Below, piece after piece: positions 12,501 through 22,937 of a DNA stretch of 64,000 nt. The notes beneath the pieces are model-generated. The model was not told where the DNA came from, made no database searches, and saw only the letters and a program-made list of their open reading frames with translations. The stretch is taken from contig NC_089423.1 of NCBI RefSeq assembly GCF_013426205.1, positions 5,022,001 through 5,086,000 of the forward strand. Reading direction: 5' to 3'. Source of the DNA: Metarhizium brunneum (taxonomy: Eukaryota > Ascomycota > Sordariomycetes > Hypocreales > Clavicipitaceae). Every line of letters begins with the position of its first letter. Position 1 is the stretch's first letter. The position numbers and the translations under genes are program-made.

Positions 12501-12891
12501 GACATAGTCGCCGGCCTTGACCTTCTTGCCGGGGGGAAGGTCCGTGGAGTATCGCTGGACAATCTTTTCGGTGAGGGTCTGGGCGAGGGCCGGGGCTGGG
12601 GGCCGCTGAGGGGAGCTGAGGGCTACGGCATCGGGGCTGCTTTCAAGCTGGGAGTGGAAAGCATATTGCGATCGGGGCCCGGTGGAAATACAGGCGCGGC
12701 CATGGGACAAGGGGGCGGAAAGAGATCGAGGGTCGGCGATGAGGGTCGGAGGGCGTAATCGTGTGCCGGCGCTGAGAGCAATGACTCTCTGCTACAGAAA
12801 TCGCCTGTTAACTAGGATTCTCTGCGTGAAAGGGGGCAGGAGAGGCAGGAGAGAATCAATTAACGGCAGAGGAACTCACGAATGCAGCCAT
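9583..12891 (-). CDS. LYS4: Homoaconitase, mitochondrial, 16 exons
   Basis: Converts homocitrate to homoisocitrate via cis-homoaconitate in the fungal alpha-aminoadipate lysine pathway. Sixteen exons join in frame to 779 residues: 12880-12891, 12496-12791, 12343-12445, 12233-12290, 12069-12102, 11966-11988, 11880-11903, 11825-11752, 11417-11693, 11194-11365, 11035-11139, 10748-10979, 10639-10699, 10194-10569, 9992-10124 and 9583-9942. The three cluster cysteines are present (SCTN, Cys397; GCGPC, Cys464 and Cys467), as are [27 protein letters not shown] and GSSRE (661-665). The Arg-rich N-terminus suits a mitochondrial presequence. Boundaries were chosen so that the protein follows the conserved family sequence without gaps. 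Intron 8 appears to be GC-AG, and intron 9 is 51 bp and stop-free. The gene looks intact. Whether it is the only copy in the genome cannot be told from here. Confidence 0.93.
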
Positions 12892-13921
12892 CAAGGATAG
12901 CGATGGTTGTAGAACAGATTGGCTCCTTGTCCGATGGATGGCGCACGTAGAATTAGAATCTGGTCTTTGAAGCCGCGCGCATCTGTCATTCCTGTGGGGT
13001 AGGAGGCATGGCAAAATAGGAAGCCCCTGATTGGCCCAATGATCCAGTGTCGTCAAGGTGGTGCTGGTAGTATCAGATCTCGGTACCTCTGCCGGATGTG
13101 ACAATACAGGAGTGGAATGCAAAACACAAAGAACTCAATTCGCAAATGATGCATCGTGCCCGGACCAGGCAGTTCATATCGTCATGCCACTCTACTACCG
13201 ACATTTATCGAGAGTGGCTAGCTCGCCCTAAATCCTAACAAATCCGAGAGCTTGCTTGTAAGCCGAGTACCTCGATTCAAACTATCGATTCGAACTAATT
13301 GCGTGGGTTCTCAGTGCTTGTTTTCCCCTCCCACAGCAGTAATGCTGGCGATTGGTGAAGATAATCGGCCGTAACCGTGCAGTAATCAAGGGCCCTGTGG
13401 TGGTGGGGGGTGGCTATATTTAAAGAGAGCAGTAGATCTGTTAGGTGCTTATCAATCTAGAAAACTCGTACATATTCTGGGCGAAATCATTGATTCGCTA
13501 GTATGGAGAGGGCTATCGAGCAGGTTAGCTCACCGCATAGTGGACATAAACCTGGTATCTGGTTAGGTCAAATGCTTCATACCTCTCACTACATGCTTAC
13601 ATTGAATGCCAAAAGACAGATAGATAAAGTTGATATCGACTGTAACAGCTATCGGGCGTTCTTTTTTTTTTTTTTTGGTGGGTTGGGTTGGGTTGGAATA
13701 GGCGCGATGTCGGGTTATTCGCGATGACCCTGCAAAACAGGACATTGCGCGTTATGCCCATAATGCACATTTGGTTTGTATTTCTTTAAATGTCTATCAT
13801 TTATGAGATATATCGAGATAATATACATGTGTGTGAAAGACGGATACAGGGGTTGGGATATAGTGAGCGATGAAGTGTGAATGCAGTCGGGGCCTGCCTA
13901 GATGTTTATTCTGTCTCGTGG
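12892..13921. other. Intergenic between homoaconitase and the Mdm35-like gene
   Basis: No gene supported. The stretch holds the homoaconitase promoter and the downstream flank of the Mdm35-like gene. It contains a T-rich run near 13662-13676 followed by GGGTT repeats around 13679-13695. Short ORFs on both strands lack recognisable content. Confidence 0.55.
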
Positions 13922-14431
13922 TCAGTCATCCCGCCGTTCGATGTGGGAGGTTTCATTGTTAAGCCACATGCACGAAATCTTACTTTTTGGCGTCAACAGT
14001 CTGGTATCATTCTCCTTGTTATCCTCACGAGCGTCATCGAGGAGTTTGTCAATGCCCCGGTCTTTGAGCGCAACCTGCAGCAATACGCTTAGAGTTACCG
14101 TGCTGAAGCCACCCAACCGTCGATTGGAGAGAGACTTACCCCGAGGCATTTTTGGTATTGCTGAAAGAGATCCGCACACTCCTTGTTGTCTTTTTCTGCT
14201 GCTCGAAGGTACTCTAGTTCTCGTGGCTCAGCGCTGCACAACTCTGCGTGCCCCAGTGAACTAGTTCGTGGTGTGTGCCGACTTACTTTCACTGTACCAT
14301 TTTAAGAAGCAGGTATCGTATCGTCTGTGAGCAAAGAGTAGTCAGCTTGTAGTCCTGCAAGCCGAGGATGCTTTGCGCTGTCTGCCGTACTCTTTTACTT
14401 CGTTGCATTCTGGTGCCAGTGATGCGGACAT
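13922..14431 (-). CDS. MDM35: Mdm35/TRIAP1-type twin CX9C protein
   Basis: Mdm35 proteins act in the mitochondrial intermembrane space, where they bind and stabilise the Ups lipid-transfer proteins. Four exons (14391-14431, 14287-14324, 14140-14213, 13922-14074) give 101 residues. The twin motif is visible: Cys9 and Cys19 enclose nine residues, and Cys39 and Cys49 enclose nine residues. The segments YDTCFLKWYSEKYLR, FQQYQKC and ALKDRGIDKLL are typical of the family. Exon 1 ends at a GTACGG donor and exon 3 starts after CTAG. The last 20 residues extend beyond the usual end; a GTAAGA donor directly after the LTPK codons suggests a further terminal intron, so the true C-terminus may differ. Whether it is the only MDM35 copy is unknown. 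Confidence 0.87.
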
Positions 14432-15251
14432 GACGAAAAACACAACAGTGGGAGAGGGAGCGCGATGATTGTGATGTAAGGAGAGATAACTAGATGGTAT
14501 AACCTAATGCATGCATCTACACGTAGATGCCAAGAATCTGATACGAGAAGAGACCAAGATGGAACTTGGTATATTCATGAGTCTTGTCCGATGGTGCATC
14601 AAGTCTGGTTCGATATGCAAGGCCAAGGCCCGCCGGGTTAAAGTCGAGATGGCTCCACATGGCCTGAGGCCGATCAGCCTGGTTGCCTGGCAAGATGACA
14701 GAGGGTTGCTGCTCCAGAGACTCCATCACGCGCACGCTAGTAGCACTTGAGACTAGTACGCAAGTAGTGACAGCGTTTGAGTGCAAGTTCCACCAAAACT
14801 CAATGGTAGGAGCAACCAACAGCCACTAGGCACGACGCCCGAGGGGCAGATGACTCGGGGCGAGGTCGACAAGCTCCATTGACGATATTGCGAATCAAAA
14901 CATTAGAGCCAGCTTAACCCTGGTGCATGCATTTGGCGTCGCCGCCATCGACGGGGGCATTCCAAAGTCGTTCTGTTTTTTCCTTTCTTTTTTGACGCCT
15001 GTCCTTACATGCAAAGTGTTTCATGCCCATATCCAAGCGCTGTCTCCTATTGATCTCCACTGCGGGAAGGCGCGTTCAAGTTTGGGTGCATCCTCCAGCT
15101 CCAGTGTCGCCTTGCGGTCCACCTGGGCATCACTGCAGAGCACACGCTTGAAGCTTCAAGATGCGCCGTACAGGTGCCTGATGCTGAGTTGTCGCCCTGC
15201 TGGTCTCCAATAAACCACTGCCTTGCACGACCACGCGCGCGGCTAAACACC
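14432..15251. other. Intergenic, divergent promoter region
   Basis: Lies between the Mdm35-like gene (minus) and the Mto1-like gene (plus), so it probably holds both promoters. Its ORFs are short and show no homology I can recognise. An in-frame upstream extension of the Mto1-like ORF to 15174 exists but lacks a convincing start context. Confidence 0.55.
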
Positions 15252-18200
15252 ATGCGGGACTCAAAAGAGAGCGATTCCGCGCCGGAAGACACTGGGCATG
15301 ACGCGAATGCGCAACCTGACGATTCCATTCTGAAGCTGTTACCACCACCTGGCGGCGCCTCTGCCTCGGGAAGCACCACTGGCCCGTCTGCAATGGAGAG
15401 CAGCTACGTTGACGCCGTAACGATAGATCATAGCCGGGCACCTGATGTCACTATTACGGAAGAGGCTGTACGCGAACATTTCAAGGACCAAGAGTCGAGC
15501 TTCTTGCCCACGCTGTCTCCCATCGCTACAAGGACAACAGCTGAGGATGCGACTGGCGCCGACGATACGATAGATACATCTGGCAGAAAGAAGGACCAGA
15601 ATGCGGAGAAACGAGACGACGACCATACTAGTGATGTTGATGTTGGAAATACTACATCGAGTCTTGAGAATCTGGACTCTTCCCCTACGACTGCCGCCGC
15701 TGCAAGAACCATTTCGAGAGCTGTTAGCATGGCTAGTAGCGCGACAAGGGATGGCCGTACTGCGCCTGCGGCAGCAGACGAAGATGATTATAGAGACGAG
15801 ACCGAACATTCATTTCTGTCTGGTGCAGACGACCCGTTCTTACAATCCCAAATATCTGATAAGCTTGACACGGGAAGCACACCCAGTAATTCCTTGAGGA
15901 TTGGCAAACGGTCAAAATATTTGCGCAGCCGGTACGGCAGCCACCGATCATCGACATCTTCGCTCATCACGAATCCAGAATCACAAGACGGTAGCGAGGC
16001 CACTATCGGCCATGGTGTTGACTATGCTCTGCAATCAGGCGGCGCCGTTCCGGCGTTGGGGATGTTACGCTCGACAAGCAACCCCTTTCAGCGTTCGATA
16101 AGTGTTGGTAGTATGGTGTCTGGCTTCGGTGGCGACGATTTGAATGATTTGCCAAACCACCACCTGGATACTCTTCCAGAAGTCTCGAGCCCTGACAGAC
16201 CGAACCACAACGACCCCCTCAGGACCCCAAAGGCCTCACGAGAGAATTTGAAGGCTACTGCACCTACAGATACCGTCATAGCTCAGCATGTCAAGAATGT
16301 ACAAGTTCCCGAGTCGTTGGTGAAGGAATACCGGTTTAAGAACAGCCTTCAAACGCCTCGCCGACCATCTAACCTCACCACAAGTATTAGCACTGACACC
16401 ATAACAAAAACCGGCAGGAACCTCACGTTGAAAGAACAGAGCAGCACTATCGAGAGGCTGTCAAAGGAGAACTTTGATTTAAAGCTGAAGGTCATGTTTC
16501 TGAGCGACCGTCTGGATAGACTCTCTGAGGAAGGCATCAAAGAAATGATCTCTGAGAACGTGGAACTCAAAACTAGTCTTGCGGTGTTGCAACGTGACAA
16601 CAAAATCCTCCGGAAACGCATCAAGGAGCTCGAGAGACAAGCCCGAGATGAAGACAATAGACCAAGCACGGCCTCGTCGACAGATCAAACCTCCAAAACA
16701 AACGATGAAGATGCCTATGAGAGAGAACAGGAGCTTATATACCTGCGCGAACGGGTTGAAGAGTATGCTATTGAGATCGAGAGGCTTCGCAACGAGAGTC
16801 TTAGTCGGGAATCGGAGAAGTTGCAGCTTGTTCAAATGGTCAAGACGCTTGGTGAGCGATCTGGCAGTAATGCCGGCGTGCCTGATGAATCTGCGGTTTG
16901 GAGCGACTTGCTGGAACAGGAAACTGTCCGTCGAGAACAAGCAGATGAAGACAACCGGAAACTACGGGACGAAATTTTTCGGCTCAAGAAGGAGCTTTCT
17001 GCGCAAGGCAACATGCAACACACCACCAATATTTACAATATTTCCAAGAAGCCTCGCGATGGCGCGTTCTCGCCTACTCGAGCAACGTCTGGTCTATCTG
17101 GGGAGACAAATGTTCCCGACACGAACCTCGGCGGGGTTAACGTCTTGGTTGATGAACTGCGGCGGGAAAGTGAACAACTGCGGCATGAGAACGCTGAGTT
17201 GAGGCGTGAGGTTGGCGCGCAGACTTCAATGCTTACTTCGAGGAACCGCGAGAAAGAAAGGCTCTACCAGGAGATTGAAGATCTCAAAATGGCTCAGCGC
17301 CGTGGTGGTCCTGCTCCATCCACCATAGACAGCATACTTGACCGCTCGGCGTCCCGTGCCGGTGGTCATGAACGATCACAATCCCGGGGAAGCGGACGGA
17401 CTAGGCAGACTTTGGCTGAGGAAGAATCTGAACGCGAGGGGCTAGAAAACAAGCTGGCTGAAGTACGAGACAAACTCAGCGAAGTCAGGCTCCAGAACCA
17501 GGAATTGCAGAGAGAACTTGAGTCTTGCATGGTAGACTTTGAGGCTGCGGTCGAGGGCAAGCGGCAAGCGGAAGATAACGCCATGTCCCTGCAAGAAGAT
17601 CTTGACACGGCTATGAACGATCTCGTTGCTCTACAAGCTGAACGAGACGAGGCCGTTCGCGAACAGGGTGAAATGGAGAACGAGTTTGAAGCTTTACGCC
17701 ATGAAGCCCAGGAAGAGATCGATGCGATGGAGGCCGAGGCCGATCAACGTAATGAAGAGATTCAGCGCGCATATACCGACTTGAAAGATCGCTCAGAGAA
17801 TTTCGACGCCTTGCAGGAAGAGATGCGAAAGATGAGCGAGGCTCTGGTGCGGCTGGAAGATGAACAAACCGGCAAATTGCGTCGTATCCAACAGCTTGAG
17901 GAAGAGTTAGACTCGTCAAATAAGGAGCTCGAGGACTTGGAACAGAAGTTGATGGAGGCAAACGAGAAGAACCAGCGCTTCTCGATACAACAAGAATCAA
18001 GCCAGGGAGAGATTGCCTTTTTGCGCGAGGAGCAAGAGGTGGACAAGATTCGTATCGGGGATCTGGAGGCGGCAATTGCCAACGCGGAGCAAAATCTGCG
18101 AGACGAAAAAGACAGAGCCAGGGAGTTGGATAACCGCCTTCAACAAGAGCGCATGCACAGAGAGATTGTCGCCGACAAGGAAAAGGAAGAGGTCCAGCAG

Positions 18201-19621
18201 GTTGTGAATGAACTCAACCGGGAGGCTTCAAATGCCAAGGACGAAGTAAGGCGACTGCGTAAGAGTCTGTCGTCTCGGGAGGTCGAGGCTACGGAGTGGA
18301 AGGAGAGGTTGATAGAGCTCGAGAATAATCTTCGAGAAGCTCTTGGTGACCTCAACGGCACCCGATCTTCTCTTCTCAAGGTTCGTATTGTGCACTCTTG
18401 ATCTATGACTGTGGTATACTGACGACTCAACTCTAGTCGATTGCCAAAATGCAACGGGAACTCGAGAACACAATTCGCGAGCTCGATACAACAAAGGCGT
18501 CGTTGGTCGAGAAAGATCGCATCATTAAACAACGAGACGCTCTTTTGGAATCTCATGCTCTTGAGTCACGAAAGGTTACCGAGTTGTTGGAAAGGGAGCG
18601 CGTCGCGCACCGCAATACAAAGGCGCAATATGACACATTTCAGAGGACACATCAGCACCTCACACAGACGGCTAGTACCCAGGATGTCAGAATTGCGGAG
18701 CTGGAGAGCACCAGGGGTCAGGATCGCAGAAGGCTTGCCCAGCTTGAGCAGACTGCTCGCGATCAGCTTACAGAGAGGAACGAGCTGCTTCTGATGCTGT
18801 GGCACAAATTGAGTGCTCTTTGCGGGCGGGAATGGCTTAATAACAATACGCTTGTCGATCGGCAAGTTGTCCCATCGGTTGAAGTGATTGCGACCCGGCT
18901 TCCCGGCTTCTCGAAAAACCTTGTTGGCGCCATCAAGGCGATTGAGGCTATGTTTGGAGGGCTGCATTCCAAGATCAAGTCGGTGGAACGAGACTTGCAT
19001 CGAGAGTACCAGACTCTTGAGAACAATCTTGAAGTGAGAACCAAGAAGCTGGATCGTCTCGAGACCATGTTGCGAAACTCGGTGGCCTCGGGAAGCCTAG
19101 CTCCTCAGGATATGCACAGTCGAATGGCCCGGTTGGAGGATGCCTATCGCCAACTCAAGGTTGAGAATGCGACGCTTCGGACGGCCAATGATGTACGAAG
19201 TCGTGCTGCCCATGACGGCACAACAACACCTTTAGGCAGAGGTACCACTGTTAAAGGCTCACCTTCACCGGGCATTCCACGCGGGCCGGGAGATCGTGAT
19301 AGGAGTCGAACTTCCCAGCTGAGCCAAGACAGGAACAGCCGCTCAGGGGGGTCATCTCGGTCCAACACTGCTTCTGGCATACCCCGGCCATCCTCGGGCA
19401 ATTTCACCAGCATGGAAGTTGCCTTGCCGAGTGAGGGCGAGCCGACCAATAATGACAACCGCTGGCTCCTGAGACTTCGGGACATGGAGTATAAACTGAA
19501 GATGGAGCGAGAAGGCCGCAACCAAGATCGAGCAGCTGCACGGCAACGGCTCGGCGGATTGGAATTGGAGAATAGAGATCTCAGAGAGAGAGTAAGGAGG
19601 ACAAACACAGACACTGAGTAG
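15252..19621 (+). CDS. Mto1/ApsB-like microtubule-organising protein
   Basis: A large coiled-coil protein that, in this family (Mto1 in fission yeast, ApsB in Aspergillus), recruits the gamma-tubulin complex to spindle pole bodies, septa and other outer sites. Two exons (15252-18380, 18437-19621) give 1437 residues. The first 380 residues are acidic, serine-rich and probably disordered. Residues near 390-465 match the centrosomin motif 1 region, with LKLKVMFLSDRLD and KEMISENVELK. Long coiled coil follows from about 500 to 1150. The last 55 residues, with RWLLRLRDMEYKLKMERE, resemble the Mto2-binding end of Mto1. The ATG at 15252 was chosen over an ATG 26 codons upstream because it has a CACC context and starts the typical sequence. 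The 56-bp intron is phase 0 with a GTTCGT donor. Confidence 0.9.
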
Positions 19622-20013
19622 TATTGCATGTGTTGTCCGAGCTGGGATATATGACCATCTGAGACATGGAAACCCTTACTATTGCAACAAACCCCCCGTT
19701 TTCTCTTTTTTACTCTGGCAGCACTTGGTTTCCCCACCAGTTCTGTCCGTAATGTACAGTAGGCTTCTTCTTTTTCTTCTTCTTCTTTGGCTGGGCAGCG
19801 ATGATGAGCTTAAATTTGCAGCATGTTTTGTGACTGTAGGGTGTTGGAAGAGGGTAGCAAAGGTGGTCGTATTTTTGGGTAATGAATGTTTTATGAGTGG
19901 CTACGACGTCTATCATCTCCTCGCTGCGCAGTGCATTTCTCAAAACAGTAGCGACTTCTCGGCACAGACACGAGGATCGTCTCTGTCTGCACCATCCACG
20001 CAAAAAATAGTAG
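19622..20013. other. Intergenic between convergent genes
   Basis: The 3' flanks of the Mto1-like gene and the aldolase gene. A pyrimidine-rich TTCTTC tract lies near 19763-19788. No gene is seen. Confidence 0.6.
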
Positions 20014-20808
20014 CTAGCACGAAGCTCCGTCTCCGTCGGTGCCATCGCTCCGCCGAACCTCGACCTCGATTTCCTCGTCGCCTATGCCTCTCGCCCTCGC
20101 CTCCTCCAAGATGGCCTCGGTAGCAGTCGCGCCCACCCTCGTCACCCCGAGGCTCATGACGTGCAGCACGTCGTCCAGCGTCCTCACGCCCCCGGCCGCC
20201 TTGATCTGCACGCCTGGCCCGGCCGACGCCCTCATCAGCTTGAGGTGCGGCGTCGTGGCCCCCTCGTAGCTGTACATGCCATTGTCCCGCCTCACGAAGC
20301 CGTACCCGGTGCTCGTCTTGACGAAGCCGACGCCCAGGTCGGTACAAATCTCGCACAGCTTGCGGATGTGCTCGTGCTGCAGGTAGTCGTTTTCGAAAAT
20401 GACCTTGAGCACGGCGCCCCTCGTCGTGACGATGCGGTTGATGGCGTTGACCTCGTGCTCGACGTAGTGCCACTGGCGGCCGAGGGCCTTGCCGATGTTG
20501 ACGACCATGTCGATCTCGGCGGCGCCCGCGTCGAGCGCCTCGACCGTCTCGGCCATCTTGGTCGCCGCCGTCGAGCTGCCGTGCGGGAAGCCCACCACGG
20601 CGCATACCTTGACGGGGGAGCCGGCGAGCACCTCGGCGGCGAGCGGCACCGAGCACGGCTTCACGCAGGCGCTTGCCACCGCGTGCTGTTTGCAGAGGAG
20701 GAGGCCCGTGGTGATTTGGGCATCGGTGAGGGTGGGGTGGAGGAGGGAGTGGTCGATGTGGGCGGCGAGCATGGGCAGCGAGACTTTGACTTTTACGGGC
20801 TGGGCCAT
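20014..20808 (-). CDS. Deoxyribose-phosphate aldolase (DeoC/DERA)
   Basis: Cleaves 2-deoxy-D-ribose 5-phosphate to glyceraldehyde 3-phosphate and acetaldehyde, a step in deoxynucleoside breakdown. Single exon, 264 residues, close to the bacterial enzyme length of about 260. The Schiff-base lysine is Lys164 in GFVKTSTGYG. Asp100 in EIDMVVNIG and Lys203 in IKAAGG complete the catalytic set. The phosphate-binding GGVRT follows directly. The tail after residue 245 is acidic and nonconserved. The gene is strongly GC-rich, so long shadow ORFs lie on the other frames and strand. It is transcribed away from the DUF1479 gene, with 487 bp between the starts. Confidence 0.95.
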   Translation of the reverse strand: MAQPVKVKVSLPMLAAHIDHSLLHPTLTDAQITTGLLLCKQHAVASACVKPCSVPLAAEVLAGSPVKVCAVVGFPHGSSTAATKMAETVEALDAGAAEIDMVVNIGKALGRQWHYVEHEVNAINRIVTTRGAVLKVIFENDYLQHEHIRKLCEICTDLGVGFVKTSTGYGFVRRDNGMYSYEGATTPHLKLMRASAGPGVQIKAAGGVRTLDDVLHVMSLGVTRVGATATEAILEEARARGIGDEEIEVEVRRSDGTDGDGASC

Positions 20809-21295
20809 TTTCCTGCGCGTCTCGTTTCTTTGGCTTGCTTTTTGCGTTCTTGCGTCTTGGGTGTCGATGATGTTGATGGCGTGTTTGGAGGCGAGTTGGG
20901 GACTTGGAGGGGTCTCGTGTGCAAACTACTACGTGTGTATTCTTGGCCGACCAAGGCGCTCGCAATGCCTGGAGTTGGCACAATATTCATTATTGGGCAT
21001 GAGCCTTCTACTTGTTGCAGTTCCGAATTGTCGGAAGGATTTACCATGTTTTCACGCCGAGATAGCTGTCCAGTGTCTGGCAAGTCTGGTTTATGCCAAG
21101 CGGGGTGCGGACTTCCCGAAAAGGAAACACCGCGCCACTTACACGGCTGTAGTAGAGCCCGTGACGAAAGTCGAGGGGGCTGAATATTTACTATTTATTG
21201 GAGTGGTTGTTCGGCTTGTTTTTCTGGGGTCATCTGTTCCTCTTCATCTGTATGCATTTATTTTGATTCCAAATTGTGTGCTGTGCATCGTCACC
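20809..21295. promoter_or_regulatory. Divergent promoter, aldolase and DUF1479 genes
   Basis: The 487 bp between the two opposed start codons must hold both promoters. No strong TATA box or palindromic operator was recognised. Sharing a promoter does not show that the two enzymes act in one pathway. Confidence 0.6.
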
Positions 21296-22937
21296 ATGTT
21301 ACCACCCTCTGTAGCCAAGATCGCCCGGCGTTCCCCGGCACTCACGAGAGCTGCCTCTACGGCGACGGCGCAAAAAGCCGTAAAGAAGGAGGGAGACATC
21401 TCTGATGCCTTTGTTTCCTTGTCTGGCGCCAGGCGGCCGCCTCTGCCGGACCGCTTTCGAAAACTAAAGTGTGACTTGGTCAGGGGCAGGGAGAGGCAGA
21501 TTGCTGATAGCTGGACGAGACTGCTCCGGCGGTTGAGGGCAGAGAATGAGATCATTGCCCAAAAAGGATCAGACGTCATCCCTCAGGTGAACTTTGCTGA
21601 CTTGGAGGCGGGGTGTGAAGGGCTGAAGGAGGAGATTAGGAAACGTGGTGCCATTGTCGTCAGGGGGGTGGTTCCCGAGGGAGAGGCAAGGGCTTACAAG
21701 GAGGAGATTGAGGACTATGTAAACAAGAATCCGTGGACTCGAGGTGAGCATCTACACAGAAGCTTGTTCTAATTGCTAGAAGAAGGTCTGCCCTATATGC
21801 TAACAGGGTTCGGAAGCGTTTCCCGCGGACAACCCGCAAGTATACGAGCTGTACTGGTCCACGCCGCAGCTCAAGGCCCGCTCACACCCGTCCCTATTGC
21901 AAGTACAACACCGTCTCATGTCTTTACTCTGGCATACCTCGTCGGATCAAGCACAGATATCTCTGCAGAATCCTCTTTCCTACGCCGATCGGTTGCGCAT
22001 CCGACAGCCGGGCGATGCTACATTTGCGCTGGGCCCGCATATTGACGGCGGCAGCGTGGAGAGATGGGAGAGGAACGGATACGGGCTCGGCGGCGTCTAT
22101 GATAGAATCTTGCAAGGAGACTGGGAAAAGTACGACCCGTGGGACGCCAGTGGTCGCGTCCAAGCAGTCAACAACTTGTACGATGGCCTAGGCGCCTGCA
22201 CCATGTTCAGAATGTGGCAAGGCTGGATGAGCATGAGCGAATCTGGGCCTCGCGAGGGAACTCTGCTGGTCAACCCTCTTATGCACATGGCAACGGCTTA
22301 CGTGCTGCTTCGCCCATTCTTCGCCCCGTTGAACGAATCCAAGACGTCGACGGGATTCCTCGACGAGAGCAACTGGAAGTTGATTAGTGAGGCTGATATG
22401 AGCAGCGAATTGCAAGGTGCTTCACCTGGCCATGGACAGGAACTCACCGACGAGCTGCACCCGCATCTCGAGCTGGAGCGAACCATGGTGCATGTGCCAA
22501 AAATCAAGCCTGGTGATTTCGTTGCATGGCATTGTGACAGTAAGTCCACTTACACCCAACTTCCCCCTGCCTGCCCCCCCCCTTGCTGATGTCGTACTCC
22601 CACCCGCTCAACAGCTATCCATTCCGTCGACAAGGTCCACGGCGGCCGCGGAGATTCCAGTGTCATGTATATTCCCGTATGCCCTGTGACGGACATCAAT
22701 GCCGCATATATTGCGCGCCAGCGACAGGCCTTTCGTGACGGAACACCAGGGCCGGACTTCCCTGGTGGCGAGGGCGAATCTCGACACGTCGGCCGACCGA
22801 CCGAAGACATGTTGCGTAGCTGGACAAATGGCATTGGACGCCAAGCATTTGGCCTTGACAAGATTGAAGTGCGAGACGGTGCTTCGCCTGGCGAAAGAGA
22901 GGTTGTGGAAAGGGCAAATGTCACCTTGGGATTCTGA
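21296..22937 (+). CDS. DUF1479 family protein, Fe(II)/2-oxoglutarate oxygenase-like
   Basis: Three exons (21296-21743, 21817-22539, 22615-22937) give 497 residues. DUF1479 proteins adopt a cupin fold and include YbiU of E. coli; the substrate is unknown. A metal-binding HxD is visible in GPHIDGGSVERW, and the distal His and Arg in VDKVHGGRGDSS. The Arg/Ala/Ser-rich first 30 residues could be a mitochondrial targeting sequence. At intron 1 the acceptor was set at 21816 rather than 21806, because only this joins NPWTR to AFPADNPQVYELYW as in the family; the nearer AG shifts the frame. Intron 2 splits the codon before IHSVDK. The oxygenase function is inferred from the motif. Confidence 0.9.

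Noticed and set aside
15174..15251. Upstream in-frame extension of the Mto1-like protein
   Set aside because: The 26 extra residues are atypical and the ATG at 15252 has the better CACC context.
19940..20983. 347-codon minus ORF in another frame of the aldolase region
   Set aside because: Arg/His/Pro-rich translation typical of an out-of-frame GC-rich gene.
20161..21183. 340-codon plus ORF opposite the aldolase gene
   Set aside because: It is a GC-driven shadow of the minus-strand aldolase; the aldolase frame has all catalytic motifs, this one none.
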